Source of the DNA: Bacteroidales bacterium
Lineage (GTDB): Bacteria; Bacteroidota; Bacteroidia; Bacteroidales; VadinHA17
NCBI GenBank assembly: GCA_017882345.1
Contig: JADGPT010000009.1
Coordinates: forward strand, 1 to 32,557
Length of the DNA: 32,557 nucleotides
Reading direction: 5' to 3'
The position numbers and the translations under genes were made by a program. Below the pieces are notes generated by a model. The model saw only the letters and a program-made list of their open reading frames with translations, did not search any database and was not told where the DNA came from. Shown piece by piece: positions 22,460 to 29,900 of the stretch. Positions within the stretch are counted from its first letter, which is position 1. Every line of letters starts with the position of its first letter.

Positions 22460-24574
22460 TCAATCCTTTATAAGCCCTCTGTTTTTAAGAAGAGGCTCAA
22501 TTATAGGTTCCCGCCCGCGAAAGTTTACAAACATCTTCATTGCATCCATTGTTCCGTTTTTCTCAAGAATATTCTTGCGATAGGAAGTGGCAACCGTGGT
22601 GTCGAAGATTCCCTTTTCTTTAAAGGCTTCAAACGCATCATTGTCAAGAACTGCCGCCCAGGTATAACAATAATAACCTGCATCATATCCTCCTGCAATA
22701 TGTGTGAAATAAGTACTCCTGTACCTGGAAACAATCTCAGGTATGAGTCCGATTTTTTTGAAGTACTCCTTCTCAAAACTCTGAATATCAATATTCACAG
22801 GAGCTTCTAATGAATGGTATGACATATCAAGCAATGAGGCAGCCATAATTTCAACATTTTGAAACCCCTGATTAAAGTAACCGCTATTCTTTATTTTTTC
22901 AACCAATACTGATGGAATAGGTTCTCCGGTTTTATAGTTTTTTGCATAAATATTCAGAACTTCAGGTTCTGTAGTCCAATGTTCCATCAACTGAGAAGGC
23001 AGTTCCACAAAGTCCCATGCTATATTTGTCTGATTGTAAGTACTTTTATTGAAAAGAGCGTCCAGAGCATGTCCAAATTCATGATACATCGTGCTGGCTT
23101 CCTCAATACTTAGAAGAGCTGGTATATCGCCGCTGGGACGAGTAAAATTGTAGACTACTGTTACAACCGGAGTAACCCCTTTATTGTTGACAATATGGTA
23201 ACTGCGGTAATTTCCACACCATGCACCCTGCTGTTTACTGGCTCTTGGGAAAAAATCCATATACAGCACACCTAAATGAGATCCATCTGCATCTTTTACT
23301 TCATAAGCCTGGGCGTCAGGATGAGGACATGGAATTCCGGTAAGTGGCGTGAGAGTAATTCCAAATAATTTATTGGCAACTGTAAAAAGACCATCACGTA
23401 CATTTTCGAGCTTAAAGTATGGTCTCAGCTCGCTGTCATTCAGATTATATTTTTCTTTTCTGAGCTTCTCAGCATAATACCACCAGTCGGATGGTTCGAG
23501 TATGAATTTACTTCCCTCCTTTGTGATTATTTTCTGCATCTCCTCAACTTCATTCCTTGCTACCGGAATTGCTTTCTCCCAAAGGTTATTCAGAAGATTA
23601 AAGACATTCTCAGGAACTTTAGCCATACGTGGTTCAAGAACAAAATGTGCGTGAGTTTTATACCCAAGCAGTTTTGCCCTATCTGCTCTGAGCTTAACTA
23701 TCTCAGCGAGTATCTTGTTATTATCAAATGCATTACCATTATTGCCTCTGTTGGTATAGGCATTAAAAAGTTTTTCACGAAGACTTCTGTTTGGGGAATA
23801 CTGAATAAAAGGGAAAATACTGGGTCTTTGTGTCGTGAATGCCCACTTTCCTTCCTGCCCGGCTTCTTTTGCCGTTTCAGCAGCTGTGGCGATTACAGAT
23901 TCCGGAAGTCCTTTGAGATCTTCCTTGTTAACAAACAATATAAAAGAATTTGTTTCTGCAAGTACATTCTGACTGAACTTAACTGTCAACACGGATAACC
24001 TCTGGTTTAGTCTTTTCAGAGTATCCTGATCCTGTTTGTTAAGGTTCGCCCCATTCCTTATAAAACTTTTATAAAGATTTTCAAGCAGAAATTGTTGTTC
24101 AGGATTAAGTTTTAAATCTGACTGGTTATCATACACAGATTTTATCTTTTTAAAGAGTGCTGAATTAAGTAATATCTCATCACGGTATGCGGATAGTAAT
24201 GGTGAGACTTCCACTTCGATCTTCTGCAGCGAATCATTTGTATTGGCAGAAGACTGTGAAGAGAAAACAGAGGAGACCTTAGTTAAAAGCAGTCCTGCTT
24301 TATCAAATGATTCGATTGTGTTTTGAAATGTTGGATTGGTTTTACTGCTGGCAAGACTATCAATCTCAACTCTGCCGTCAGCCATTCCTTTTATAAAAGC
24401 AGGCATGTAATGTTTTGCCATAATCTTTTCAAAAGGAGGGACGTCGAAAGGAGTATTATATGCAGTAAAGAATGGATTGGTAGTATCGACTTCAGCTACC
24501 TGGTTATTTTTACAACCTGCTATAGCTATGCTTAGGAATCCGGATATCAACAACATTTTATAAGATTTTTTCAT
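22460..24574 (-). CDS. M3 family oligopeptidase lipoprotein (peptidyl-dipeptidase Dcp-like)
   Basis: A 704-residue zinc peptidase of the thimet oligopeptidase family, trimming short peptides. Lipoprotein signal peptide with lipobox AIAGC (Cys21), so unlike cytoplasmic Dcp/PrlC it is anchored in the envelope, as is usual in Bacteroidota. The catalytic motif is HEFGHALDALF near residue 496, within SIEEASTMYHEFGHAL. The Dcp-like C-terminal signature AGGYDAGYYCYTWAAVLDND lies near 630-650. Family landmarks GVLYMDFFPRASKQQGAWC and PSQLMEHW are also present. Likely role: degrading peptides in the periplasm, for amino-acid uptake or wall turnover. Upstream, a 22-bp palindrome at 24600-24621 may be its operator. 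Confidence 0.93.
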   Translation of the reverse strand: MKKSYKMLLISGFLSIAIAGCKNNQVAEVDTTNPFFTAYNTPFDVPPFEKIMAKHYMPAFIKGMADGRVEIDSLASSKTNPTFQNTIESFDKAGLLLTKVSSVFSSQSSANTNDSLQKIEVEVSPLLSAYRDEILLNSALFKKIKSVYDNQSDLKLNPEQQFLLENLYKSFIRNGANLNKQDQDTLKRLNQRLSVLTVKFSQNVLAETNSFILFVNKEDLKGLPESVIATAAETAKEAGQEGKWAFTTQRPSIFPFIQYSPNRSLREKLFNAYTNRGNNGNAFDNNKILAEIVKLRADRAKLLGYKTHAHFVLEPRMAKVPENVFNLLNNLWEKAIPVARNEVEEMQKIITKEGSKFILEPSDWWYYAEKLRKEKYNLNDSELRPYFKLENVRDGLFTVANKLFGITLTPLTGIPCPHPDAQAYEVKDADGSHLGVLYMDFFPRASKQQGAWCGNYRSYHIVNNKGVTPVVTVVYNFTRPSGDIPALLSIEEASTMYHEFGHALDALFNKSTYNQTNIAWDFVELPSQLMEHWTTEPEVLNIYAKNYKTGEPIPSVLVEKIKNSGYFNQGFQNVEIMAASLLDMSYHSLEAPVNIDIQSFEKEYFKKIGLIPEIVSRYRSTYFTHIAGGYDAGYYCYTWAAVLDNDAFEAFKEKGIFDTTVATSYRKNILEKNGTMDAMKMFVNFRGREPIIEPLLKNRGLIKD

Positions 24575-24599
24575 AATCAGAAATTAAAAGTTTATTTAA

Positions 24600-24621
24600 T
24601 TTGTAATGATATAATTACAAA
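24600..24621. promoter_or_regulatory. Perfect palindrome upstream of the M3 peptidase gene
   Basis: TTTGTAAT and ATTACAAA are separated by 6 bp (GATATA). The site lies 26-47 bp before the M3 start codon, in the 195-bp gap to the tRNA. Size and symmetry suit a dimeric regulator. No canonical -7 element was found nearby on the minus strand, so the promoter position is uncertain. Confidence 0.4.
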
Positions 24622-24742
24622 ATAAGGCTATTAAAAGTGGAATCAAAAGAAACTTGACGAATTTAACAGACTACTTAACGGAATGTAATTTTGAATGAGC
24701 GCCATATTATTTATAAAGGATGATATGAAGAAAAATATTTAC

Positions 24743-24750
24743 TATTTTTG
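24743..24750 (+). promoter_or_regulatory. -7 element for tRNA-Ser
   Basis: TATTTTTG (TAnnTTTG) ends 19 bp before the first base of the tRNA, as expected for a stable RNA with a short 5' leader. A clear -33 TTG is absent. Confidence 0.5.
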
Positions 24751-24769
24751 TCAGCCTCTATTAAGAAAA

Positions 24770-24858
24770 GGAGAGATGGCAGAGTGGTCGAATGCGGCGG
24801 TCTCGAAAACCGTTGTTCGCCTTCCGGTGAACCGGGGGTTCGAATCCCCCTCTCTCCG
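24770..24858 (+). tRNA. tRNA-Ser (anticodon CGA)
   Basis: An 89-nt class II tRNA. The acceptor stem GGAGAGA pairs with TCTCTCC (24851-24857), discriminator G at 24858. The D arm is GCA...TGC, the anticodon stem GCGGT/ACCGT (24797-24801 / 24809-24813) with loop CTCGAAA, anticodon CGA at 24804-24806, reading UCG codons. A long variable arm (GTTC...GAAC) identifies serine. The T arm is GGGGG-TTCGAAT-CCCCC. CCA is not encoded (the sequence continues CAAAG). Its last 16 bases plus three more recur at 25026-25044. Confidence 0.95.
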
Positions 24859-24861
24859 CAA
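24843..24861 (+). repeat. Copy 1 of 19-bp direct repeat (tRNA-Ser 3' end)
   Basis: The 19 bases AATCCCCCTCTCTCCGCAA cover the 3' half of the T arm, the 3' acceptor strand, the discriminator and three flanking bases. The identical sequence recurs 183 bp downstream (25026-25044). A tRNA 3' end repeated directly downstream is the usual footprint of site-specific integration at a tRNA gene. Confidence 0.85.
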
Positions 24862-24982
24862 AGCTTAAATGAACCCCGCGTCAGCGGGGCTTATTTATTT
24901 TACCGAAGATCCGAAGGAAATTTGCTTTCTGAAGGAACTGAGGGAAAATAAATAGGACCTGAAGGGATCATTTAAGCTTTGC
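24858..24982. repeat. 125-bp nested palindromic element behind tRNA-Ser
   Basis: The outer arms are a perfect 15-bp inverted repeat: 24858-24872 (GCAAAGCTTAAATGA) and 24968-24982. Inside are a second perfect 10-bp inverted repeat, TATTTATTTT (24892-24901) with AAAATAAATA (24945-24954), and a GC-rich hairpin (24874-24889). The interior repeats the motif C(C/T)GAAGG several times. There is no convincing coding content. It could form one long branched hairpin in RNA or a cruciform in DNA. It may be a small non-autonomous mobile element or a structured tRNA trailer. Confidence 0.7.
24873..24901 (+). terminator. Hairpin terminator of tRNA-Ser
   Basis: CCCCGC (24874-24879), loop GTCA, GCGGGG (24884-24889), then a T-rich run CTTATTTATTTT. 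It starts 15 bp after the tRNA and is the likely end of its transcript, although the T tract is interrupted by A residues. Confidence 0.6.
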
Positions 24983-24984
24983 AA

Positions 24985-25030
24985 GGATTCCCGTAAGGGA
25001 TCACGACCGAACGAAGTGAGGTCGTAATCC
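24985..25030. repeat. Three-way-junction-like palindromic element
   Basis: GGATT (24985-24989) pairs with AATCC (25026-25030) and encloses two hairpins: CCC-gtaa-GGG (24990-24999) and ACGACC-11 nt-GGTCGT (25003-25008 / 25020-25025). The closing arm is shared with the second copy of the tRNA 3' end repeat. On the minus strand it may also help end nupC transcription, since that gene stops at 25063. Confidence 0.55.
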
Positions 25031-25044
25031 CCCTCTCTCCGCAA
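25026..25044 (+). repeat. Copy 2 of 19-bp direct repeat (orphan tRNA-Ser 3' end)
   Basis: Identical to 24843-24861 and ending just 18 bp before the nucleoside transporter stop codon. It is not part of a second tRNA: no acceptor, D or anticodon arm precedes it. It reads as an att-like scar or duplicated tRNA end. Confidence 0.85.
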
Positions 25045-25062
25045 CGAAATAAGGCCGTAACC

Positions 25063-26340
25063 TTATAGTAGGATTCCGGCAAGAGATGCCGAAACATAAG
25101 AAGCCATTGTACCGCAGAGCATTGCCTTAAATCCCAGTTTAGCAAGGTCGGCTTTACGATTTGGTACGAGTACTCCTATTCCTCCGAGCTGAATAGCGAT
25201 TGAGCTGAAATTTGCAAATCCGCAAAGAGCGAAACTTGCAATTACAACTGATTTTGCGCTTAGTAAACCCTGTTGAATCATTGGTGTAAGGTCGGAATAT
25301 GCAACAAATTCGTTTATTACCATTTTTGTTCCCATCAATGAACCAACATGAAGTGACTCAGCAGGCGGAACTCCCATAACTATAGCAAAGAGGCTGAAGA
25401 ATGCTCCAACAACATCCTTCAGACGAAGATTATCCACATTCAGGCCCAAGGCATTAAGAGATAAACCTATCCATGAAAGAAGATGTCCGAAATATCCAAG
25501 GAGAGCATCCAGAAGAGCTATCAGTGCTATAACTCCGATGAGCATGGCGATAACATTAATTGAAATCTTCATCCCGTCGCTGGCGCCATGTGATATAGCA
25601 TCCATAATATTAGAATGTTCTTTTTTTACTTCAAGTTTTACAGTTCCCTGGGTTTCTGACTCTTCAGTTTCAGGATAGACTATTTTTGCAATGACCAATG
25701 CGCCGGGTGCTGCCATCAGGCTGGCTGCGAGAAGGTATGAGGCAGGCACACCCATTGAGATATAAACTGCCATTACACCACCTGCAATACAAGCCATACT
25801 TCCTGTCATAGATGCAAGCAGTTCCGACATTGTCATTCCTGAAAGATAAGGTCTTATCATTATTTGTGCTTCAACCTGACCTACAAAAGCGCTGGCAACA
25901 TTCGATAAAGCTTCGCTCCCGCTGACTCTCATTGCCCAATGAACAAAACGTGCAATTACTGCTATAACTCTTTGCATCAGACCAATATGATACGCAATTG
26001 CAACAAGAACGCAGACGAATATAATTGTCGGTAACAATATGAAGAGAAAAATACCGCTTTTTACAATTCCTTCCGGAAGAATCTGAGTTACTTTTGTAAG
26101 ATCACCAAAAACGAAAAGACCTCCTGCTTTAGAGAAATCAAGTAGCTTATTTATTGCTTTTCCGAGCCAGAAGAAAATGTCCTGGCCGATTGGAACTTTC
26201 AGAATAAAGATTGCCAGGACAACTTGCAAAAGGAGTCCGGTAACAACCAGGCGGTAATTAATTTTCTTTCGGTTATTAGACCATAAAAATGCAAGTCCGA
26301 GAATAATAATGATCCCGATAACGCCAGTAAATCTTCCCAT
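25063..26340 (-). CDS. Concentrative nucleoside transporter (NupC/CNT family)
   Basis: A 425-residue inner-membrane protein that imports nucleosides with a cation. The N-terminus has three helices, followed by the CNT core: GKAINKLLDFSKAGGLFVFG, LFILLPTIIFVCVLVAIAYH, VSGSEALSNVASAFVGQVEA, MTMSELLASMTGSMACIAGG and, near the end, YSDLTPMIQQGLLSAKSVV and ALCGFANFSSIAIQLGG. These are the Gly/Ser/Asn-rich nucleoside-binding segments of the family. Full length. An SD-like AAGAGG lies 3 nt before the ATG, unusual in this window. A -7 element at 26372-26379 gives a leader of about 25 nt. Confidence 0.93.
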   Translation of the reverse strand: MGRFTGVIGIIIILGLAFLWSNNRKKINYRLVVTGLLLQVVLAIFILKVPIGQDIFFWLGKAINKLLDFSKAGGLFVFGDLTKVTQILPEGIVKSGIFLFILLPTIIFVCVLVAIAYHIGLMQRVIAVIARFVHWAMRVSGSEALSNVASAFVGQVEAQIMIRPYLSGMTMSELLASMTGSMACIAGGVMAVYISMGVPASYLLAASLMAAPGALVIAKIVYPETEESETQGTVKLEVKKEHSNIMDAISHGASDGMKISINVIAMLIGVIALIALLDALLGYFGHLLSWIGLSLNALGLNVDNLRLKDVVGAFFSLFAIVMGVPPAESLHVGSLMGTKMVINEFVAYSDLTPMIQQGLLSAKSVVIASFALCGFANFSSIAIQLGGIGVLVPNRKADLAKLGFKAMLCGTMASYVSASLAGILL

Positions 26341-26371
26341 ATCCTCTTAAATTAAATAATTGAGCCTTCTT

Positions 26372-26379
26372 CAAACCTA
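26372..26379 (-). promoter_or_regulatory. -7 element for the nucleoside transporter
   Basis: The minus strand reads TAGGTTTG (TAnnTTTG), 31 bp before the ATG. A T-rich TTTTAG lies about 20 bp upstream instead of TTG, overlapping the end of the upstream gene. This makes the transporter a separate transcription unit from the L,D-transpeptidase cluster. Confidence 0.5.
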
Positions 26380-26395
26380 CATTTTTTTTGATATA

Positions 26396-27193
26396 TTAGC
26401 TAAAAACCGCTATCTGTCCATTCTTTGGAAGAGCTCTGAATATGATTTTGGCATCGGTACGTGGAAGTCTGATTTTTATAAACGGATGATATTCAGGAAC
26501 TTTTAATACAGCAACTCTCTTTAATGCACTCCAGGTATCGCTAATCCGATCATTTATATCGAAACGGAATCGACTTATCTTGTCATTGATTTGTGCATTT
26601 TCCTCCTGATATACATAGATTCTGATTCCCGAGCTCGTTTCAAGAATATAATTAACAGGTTCAGTAATTGATGTATCCGGCATAATATCAGGTTTATACT
26701 CCGAAGTATCTTTAGGTGCCATCTTGATCATTAGAGGTTCCTTCTTTATTGTAGCAAAGGCATGAGATATAGTAAACGGAGTTGCAAGTATTGATAATAT
26801 TGTATTATCATCTCCTCCCAAAAGAATCTTGCTGGTTTGCACTTTGCTCATCTTTGCTTTATGAACAACTACCCCGCTTATTTCAAGATTAGCAGAATTG
26901 TCCGCCATATTAATAGTGAGGTAAATTGAATCTGTTTCTGCCATCACAATTTTTGACTGAAGAATAGCCTTATCTTTCAATAACTTAAGGTAGGCTGTAT
27001 CCATCAATATCCGTTGGTCAACATCACTTTTCTTAGAGGTTTTAGCTCTATATTCATTTTTTATCTCTTCCAGTTTCCGAATAGGGCTAATCATACACAT
27101 TACGGAATAATAAATGATGAATACCGATATTAGACTGATTAGTATTACGAAAGTTATTTTTCGGTGAGGTTTTTTCTTGATTTCGGTTTTCAT
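26396..27193 (-). CDS. Membrane-anchored protein of unknown function in the L,D-transpeptidase cluster
   Basis: 265 residues. A basic cytoplasmic N-terminus (KTEIKKKPHRK) precedes one transmembrane helix (about 13-35, ITFVILISLISVFIIYYSVM). A short coiled stretch follows, then a periplasmic part of about 200 residues with beta-rich segments (SIYLTINMADNSANLEISGV, GIRIYVYQEE) ending in RLPRTDAKIIFRALPKNGQI. I recognise no catalytic motif or known family. It starts 18 bp after the YkuD gene at 27212 and shares its orientation, so it is probably co-expressed. A supporting or scaffold role for the L,D-transpeptidases is a guess from context only. Confidence 0.75.
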   Translation of the reverse strand: MKTEIKKKPHRKITFVILISLISVFIIYYSVMCMISPIRKLEEIKNEYRAKTSKKSDVDQRILMDTAYLKLLKDKAILQSKIVMAETDSIYLTINMADNSANLEISGVVVHKAKMSKVQTSKILLGGDDNTILSILATPFTISHAFATIKKEPLMIKMAPKDTSEYKPDIMPDTSITEPVNYILETSSGIRIYVYQEENAQINDKISRFRFDINDRISDTWSALKRVAVLKVPEYHPFIKIRLPRTDAKIIFRALPKNGQIAVFS

Positions 27194-27211
27194 ATTACTT
27201 TTTCGATCAGA

Positions 27212-27979
27212 TCAGAAAATATAAACTTTAGAACCAATATTCAGTGTATTGAAGATCACTTTCAGATCTTCATCATTCAACCTGACACAGCCATGTGTGA
27301 CAGGCATACCAAGAAAGCGCTTGTAAATAGTGCCATGTATCAGGTATCCATCTCCTATTGCAAGTGCGTAATCGCCTAATACGCCATACTCATATCTTGA
27401 AAAGTCATCTTTAGGAGGAATTGGGGAACCCTCTTCAACGAATGACCAGTCTGGTCTTTTCCAGACCGGATTTGTTGTTTTGCCGCGAATCCAGTATTTA
27501 CCTTTGGGTGTTTTAAAAACCCATTTTTTATTGCCTGATGTCTGAAGCATTGTATAGCTTCCTGAACTGCAAAATCCTTCTCTTACAAGCTTTTTATTTG
27601 TGTAAAGGTAGAACCTGTTTTCAGTTGTATTGACTACAATATATGATTGGCCTGAGGTATAAGCGTTAACTTTCAGAGATAGGCGCTGAATATCTTTCGT
27701 TAGCAGACCTATTTGCTTTTTGTAGTTCTGATCTTTCTTTAAATCCTTAATATTTGCAATTTCGGTTTTTTGCAGGGGTGCAAACTCCTTCAGAACCGGA
27801 ACAACCAAAAGGATAAAAAGAATCAAGGATAGAGGAACCAGAATTGAACAAATGATTATAAATAAAATCCTGACAACCTTAAGAAATGGTTTCCTCTCAT
27901 TATTAATGCGATTAGCTTCGCCTGTAGGTTGTTCAATCGCAGGCTGTGCCCCATCATGTATTATCTTCTTGTTTTTCAT
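27212..27979 (-). CDS. L,D-transpeptidase (YkuD domain, canonical HGC motif)
   Basis: 255 residues from the ATG at 27979; an ATG at 28006 would add 9 residues and overlap the upstream gene by 17 bp. A cytoplasmic stretch is followed by a transmembrane helix (ILFIIICSILVPLSLILFIL), a coiled linker (about 70-105), and a C-terminal YkuD domain. The active site is complete: YLIHGTIYKRF, then MPVTHGCVRLNDEDL with the catalytic Cys (231 here). Such enzymes make 3-3 crosslinks or attach proteins to meso-diaminopimelate of peptidoglycan. The substrate type cannot be decided from sequence. The gene follows a second YkuD gene by 10 bp. Confidence 0.88.
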   Translation of the reverse strand: MKNKKIIHDGAQPAIEQPTGEANRINNERKPFLKVVRILFIIICSILVPLSLILFILLVVPVLKEFAPLQKTEIANIKDLKKDQNYKKQIGLLTKDIQRLSLKVNAYTSGQSYIVVNTTENRFYLYTNKKLVREGFCSSGSYTMLQTSGNKKWVFKTPKGKYWIRGKTTNPVWKRPDWSFVEEGSPIPPKDDFSRYEYGVLGDYALAIGDGYLIHGTIYKRFLGMPVTHGCVRLNDEDLKVIFNTLNIGSKVYIF

Positions 27980-27989
27980 ATCAGATAAT

Positions 27990-29102
27990 TTACTTGTCCA
28001 CAACATCTTTCAGATCGACCATTGATCCGATAATAGTAACTGGAGTACCTACCCTCACAATCTTGAATACAACATCCATCTCGCTATCAGTAAGAGCAAT
28101 ACACCCTTCTGTCCAGTCTATTCCTTTTCCGCCGTTACCATGGATTTCGATTAACCCTCCAATTTTCGCGGATGCCGGAAGAGAACCGTGTTCTATCTCA
28201 GATCTGAATTTTGCTTTATCTTCATCATTCGGATAGTCGAGTAAAAGAGCTTTGTAGTACTTAGTTTTACCTCCGTCGAACTTTTTCGTAATCTTATACA
28301 TGCCTTCCGGAGTAGCCATGTCACCTTTCACTCTTTTGTCTCCGACCCAGTTTTTCCCCAGTTCGGCTTCAAATTCATATTTTCTGGTCCCATTAAGATA
28401 AATAAAACATTTTCTTGAAAATTTATCAATAATTATTGAATAATCAAGACTTTTTTTCGAATTATTTAAAGTTATGTCAACCCATTTCTTCCATACTGAA
28501 AATGATTTGAAATAGTTTTTAAGGTTGGCAGATGCATTTTCGTATGATCCTGTTAGCAGATACTCGGAATCAGTAATTTTTCTGTTAGCCTGGAGATACT
28601 GACCCTTATTATAGATTATCTCAGCCTCTATTAACAAAATCTTTCCTTTCGATATGCGGTTACGTACTTCTGAAGTTAAAGGATAAGTAGTGAAAAGTTT
28701 ATCAATCTGCGTTATCAGATCGTTAAGGGACTCAATTTTTTGCAGGAGTTTAATTTTAAGGTTCGATGAACTGCTGACTGAGTTATCATCAGCCAGGTTT
28801 GCTTTTTTCACAGAGAGATTTGCAAACATGACAACCCTGTCATAATGTCTGAAATAAAGAAACCTATAATTTTCTTTCTCCCAGTTTACCATAGCAGAAT
28901 CATAGAAGATCTTTGCTTCAGTAAAGAGCTTTTTAGAATATGTATCGGCTTTATTTTTTCCTGCCTTAGAAAGAGTTTCCCTGGCATGTTCCATTTCACC
29001 AGTAGGTGGTTGAGGTGTAAAACGGATTAATAATAAGATAACTAATGGAATAGAAACTGCAATTGCAGAAAAAATCAGCACATCTCTCCAAACCTTTCTC
29101 AT
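27990..29102 (-). CDS. L,D-transpeptidase family protein (YkuD/YafK-like, TEGC variant)
   Basis: 370 residues. An N-terminal transmembrane helix (about 8-28, VLIFSAIAVSIPLVILLLI) is followed by a periplasmic helical region (about 35-205, rich in A, K, Y) and a YkuD-type domain (about 225-360). The active site reads IEIHGNGGKGIDWTEGCIAL: His321 and Cys334, with Glu replacing the usual His of HGC. That WTxGCIA form is, as I recall, typical of the YafK-like branch; the E. coli member DpaA (YafK) releases Braun lipoprotein from peptidoglycan. The helical N-terminal region has an A-x-x-x-Y/F periodicity like the lipoprotein encoded upstream. No own promoter is evident between it and the terminator at 29122-29153. 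Confidence 0.85.
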   Translation of the reverse strand: MRKVWRDVLIFSAIAVSIPLVILLLIRFTPQPPTGEMEHARETLSKAGKNKADTYSKKLFTEAKIFYDSAMVNWEKENYRFLYFRHYDRVVMFANLSVKKANLADDNSVSSSSNLKIKLLQKIESLNDLITQIDKLFTTYPLTSEVRNRISKGKILLIEAEIIYNKGQYLQANRKITDSEYLLTGSYENASANLKNYFKSFSVWKKWVDITLNNSKKSLDYSIIIDKFSRKCFIYLNGTRKYEFEAELGKNWVGDKRVKGDMATPEGMYKITKKFDGGKTKYYKALLLDYPNDEDKAKFRSEIEHGSLPASAKIGGLIEIHGNGGKGIDWTEGCIALTDSEMDVVFKIVRVGTPVTIIGSMVDLKDVVDK

Positions 29103-29121
29103 GTAAACCTGTGACGACTTT

Positions 29122-29153
29122 AAAAAAAACCCCGGGAAATTCCCGGGGGTTTT
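29122..29153 (-). terminator. Strong terminator after the Ala/Lys-rich lipoprotein gene
   Basis: On the minus strand a GC-rich stem (pairing around CCCCGGGA / TCCCGGGG, flanked by A/T pairs and one bulged G, loop of 3-4 nt) is followed by T8 (29129-29122). It lies about 30 bp after the lipoprotein stop and 20 bp before the YkuD gene at 29102. Readthrough would supply that gene. Confidence 0.85.
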
Positions 29154-29178
29154 ATATAAATAAGCTAATACTTATTAA

Positions 29179-29799
29179 TTATTTTTTCTTAGGAGCTACT
29201 GCTTTGCCTTTTCCTTTTACTTTAGCAATAGCATCTTTAAGTTCGGTATTGATACCGGTTGCACTTGCATTTGCAGCTTTAACTTTATTAAGAGCATCCA
29301 TGAATGAACCTTTATCATACAGACCCTGTGCTTCAGCAACAGAAGTTTCACTCGTGGCCATTTCAGTTTTAATCTGCTCAAGAACAGCTGCTCCTTCTTT
29401 TCCTCTTGGAGCTTTTGTTATAAGAGTTTTGTTTTCTTCAATAACTGCTTTAACAGCTGCTATTGTAGTTTCAAACTCTTTTTTAACTTCTTCTTTCTTA
29501 GCAGTAGCATCACTAGCTACCTTGTTTGCAAGAGTTAAGGTAGTAGCAAGTTTAGCTTTTGCAGGGCCAAATTTCTTAAATAATTTTGAATCCTGAGTCG
29601 TAACGTCAGCCATAATAGCTTTCATTGAATCCTGTACAGCTGCAAATTCAGCGGGTACATAGACAGCTGCTTCAGCAGTCTGGGCAGCTGCGATAGCTGC
29701 ATTTGTTGCATCAATTTCAACCTGTGGTTTTTTACCACAACTAGAAAGGACGGCAACCATTGCTATAGCTGCTAATCCCATTAAAACTTTGTTCTTCAT
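29179..29799 (-). CDS. Small Ala/Lys-rich helical lipoprotein, candidate wall-linked
   Basis: 206 residues from the ATG at 29799; the frame is open further upstream, but this ATG begins a proper lipoprotein signal peptide (MKNKVLMGLAAIAMVAVLSSC, Cys21). The mature 186 residues are almost entirely alpha-helical, rich in Ala, Lys, Glu and Thr, and end in GKGKAVAPKKK. The first helix (AAIAAAQTAEAAVYVPAEFA) resembles DUF4398-type coiled helices, and GLYDKGSFMDALNKVKAA a TPR-like turn. No enzymatic motif. A well-formed promoter, a leader of about 75 nt and a strong terminator suggest an abundant protein. The next genes downstream encode two L,D-transpeptidases. The lysine C-terminus next to such genes recalls Braun lipoprotein (Lpp), although length and sequence differ. 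Function is inferred, not known. Confidence 0.8.
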   Translation of the reverse strand: MKNKVLMGLAAIAMVAVLSSCGKKPQVEIDATNAAIAAAQTAEAAVYVPAEFAAVQDSMKAIMADVTTQDSKLFKKFGPAKAKLATTLTLANKVASDATAKKEEVKKEFETTIAAVKAVIEENKTLITKAPRGKEGAAVLEQIKTEMATSETSVAEAQGLYDKGSFMDALNKVKAANASATGINTELKDAIAKVKGKGKAVAPKKK

Positions 29800-29866
29800 T
29801 TTTCTAACCTTTTTAATACTTTGTTTAATTAACAATTTCGATCTATTTAGTTTAATCGTTTCAACT

Positions 29867-29900
29867 TTAAAATTACGGTGCGAATATATTAAAATTACGG
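29867..29900 (-). repeat. Two 12-bp direct repeats 22 bp apart over the lipoprotein promoter
   Basis: On the minus strand CCGTAATTTTAA occurs at 29900-29889 and again at 29878-29867, with start-to-start spacing of 22 bp, about two helical turns. The first copy lies in the promoter spacer directly before the -7 element; the second covers the expected transcription start. This is an operator-like arrangement; alternatively it is a duplicated promoter fragment. Confidence 0.55.

Noticed and set aside
24748-24951. 67-codon open frame across the tRNA and its palindromic tail
   Set aside because: It translates a tRNA and structured repeats; no plausible protein.
24985-25044. Possible second tRNA gene ending in the same 3' sequence as tRNA-Ser
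   Set aside because: Only the 3' acceptor and part of the T arm are present; no matching 5' acceptor, D arm or anticodon stem precedes it.
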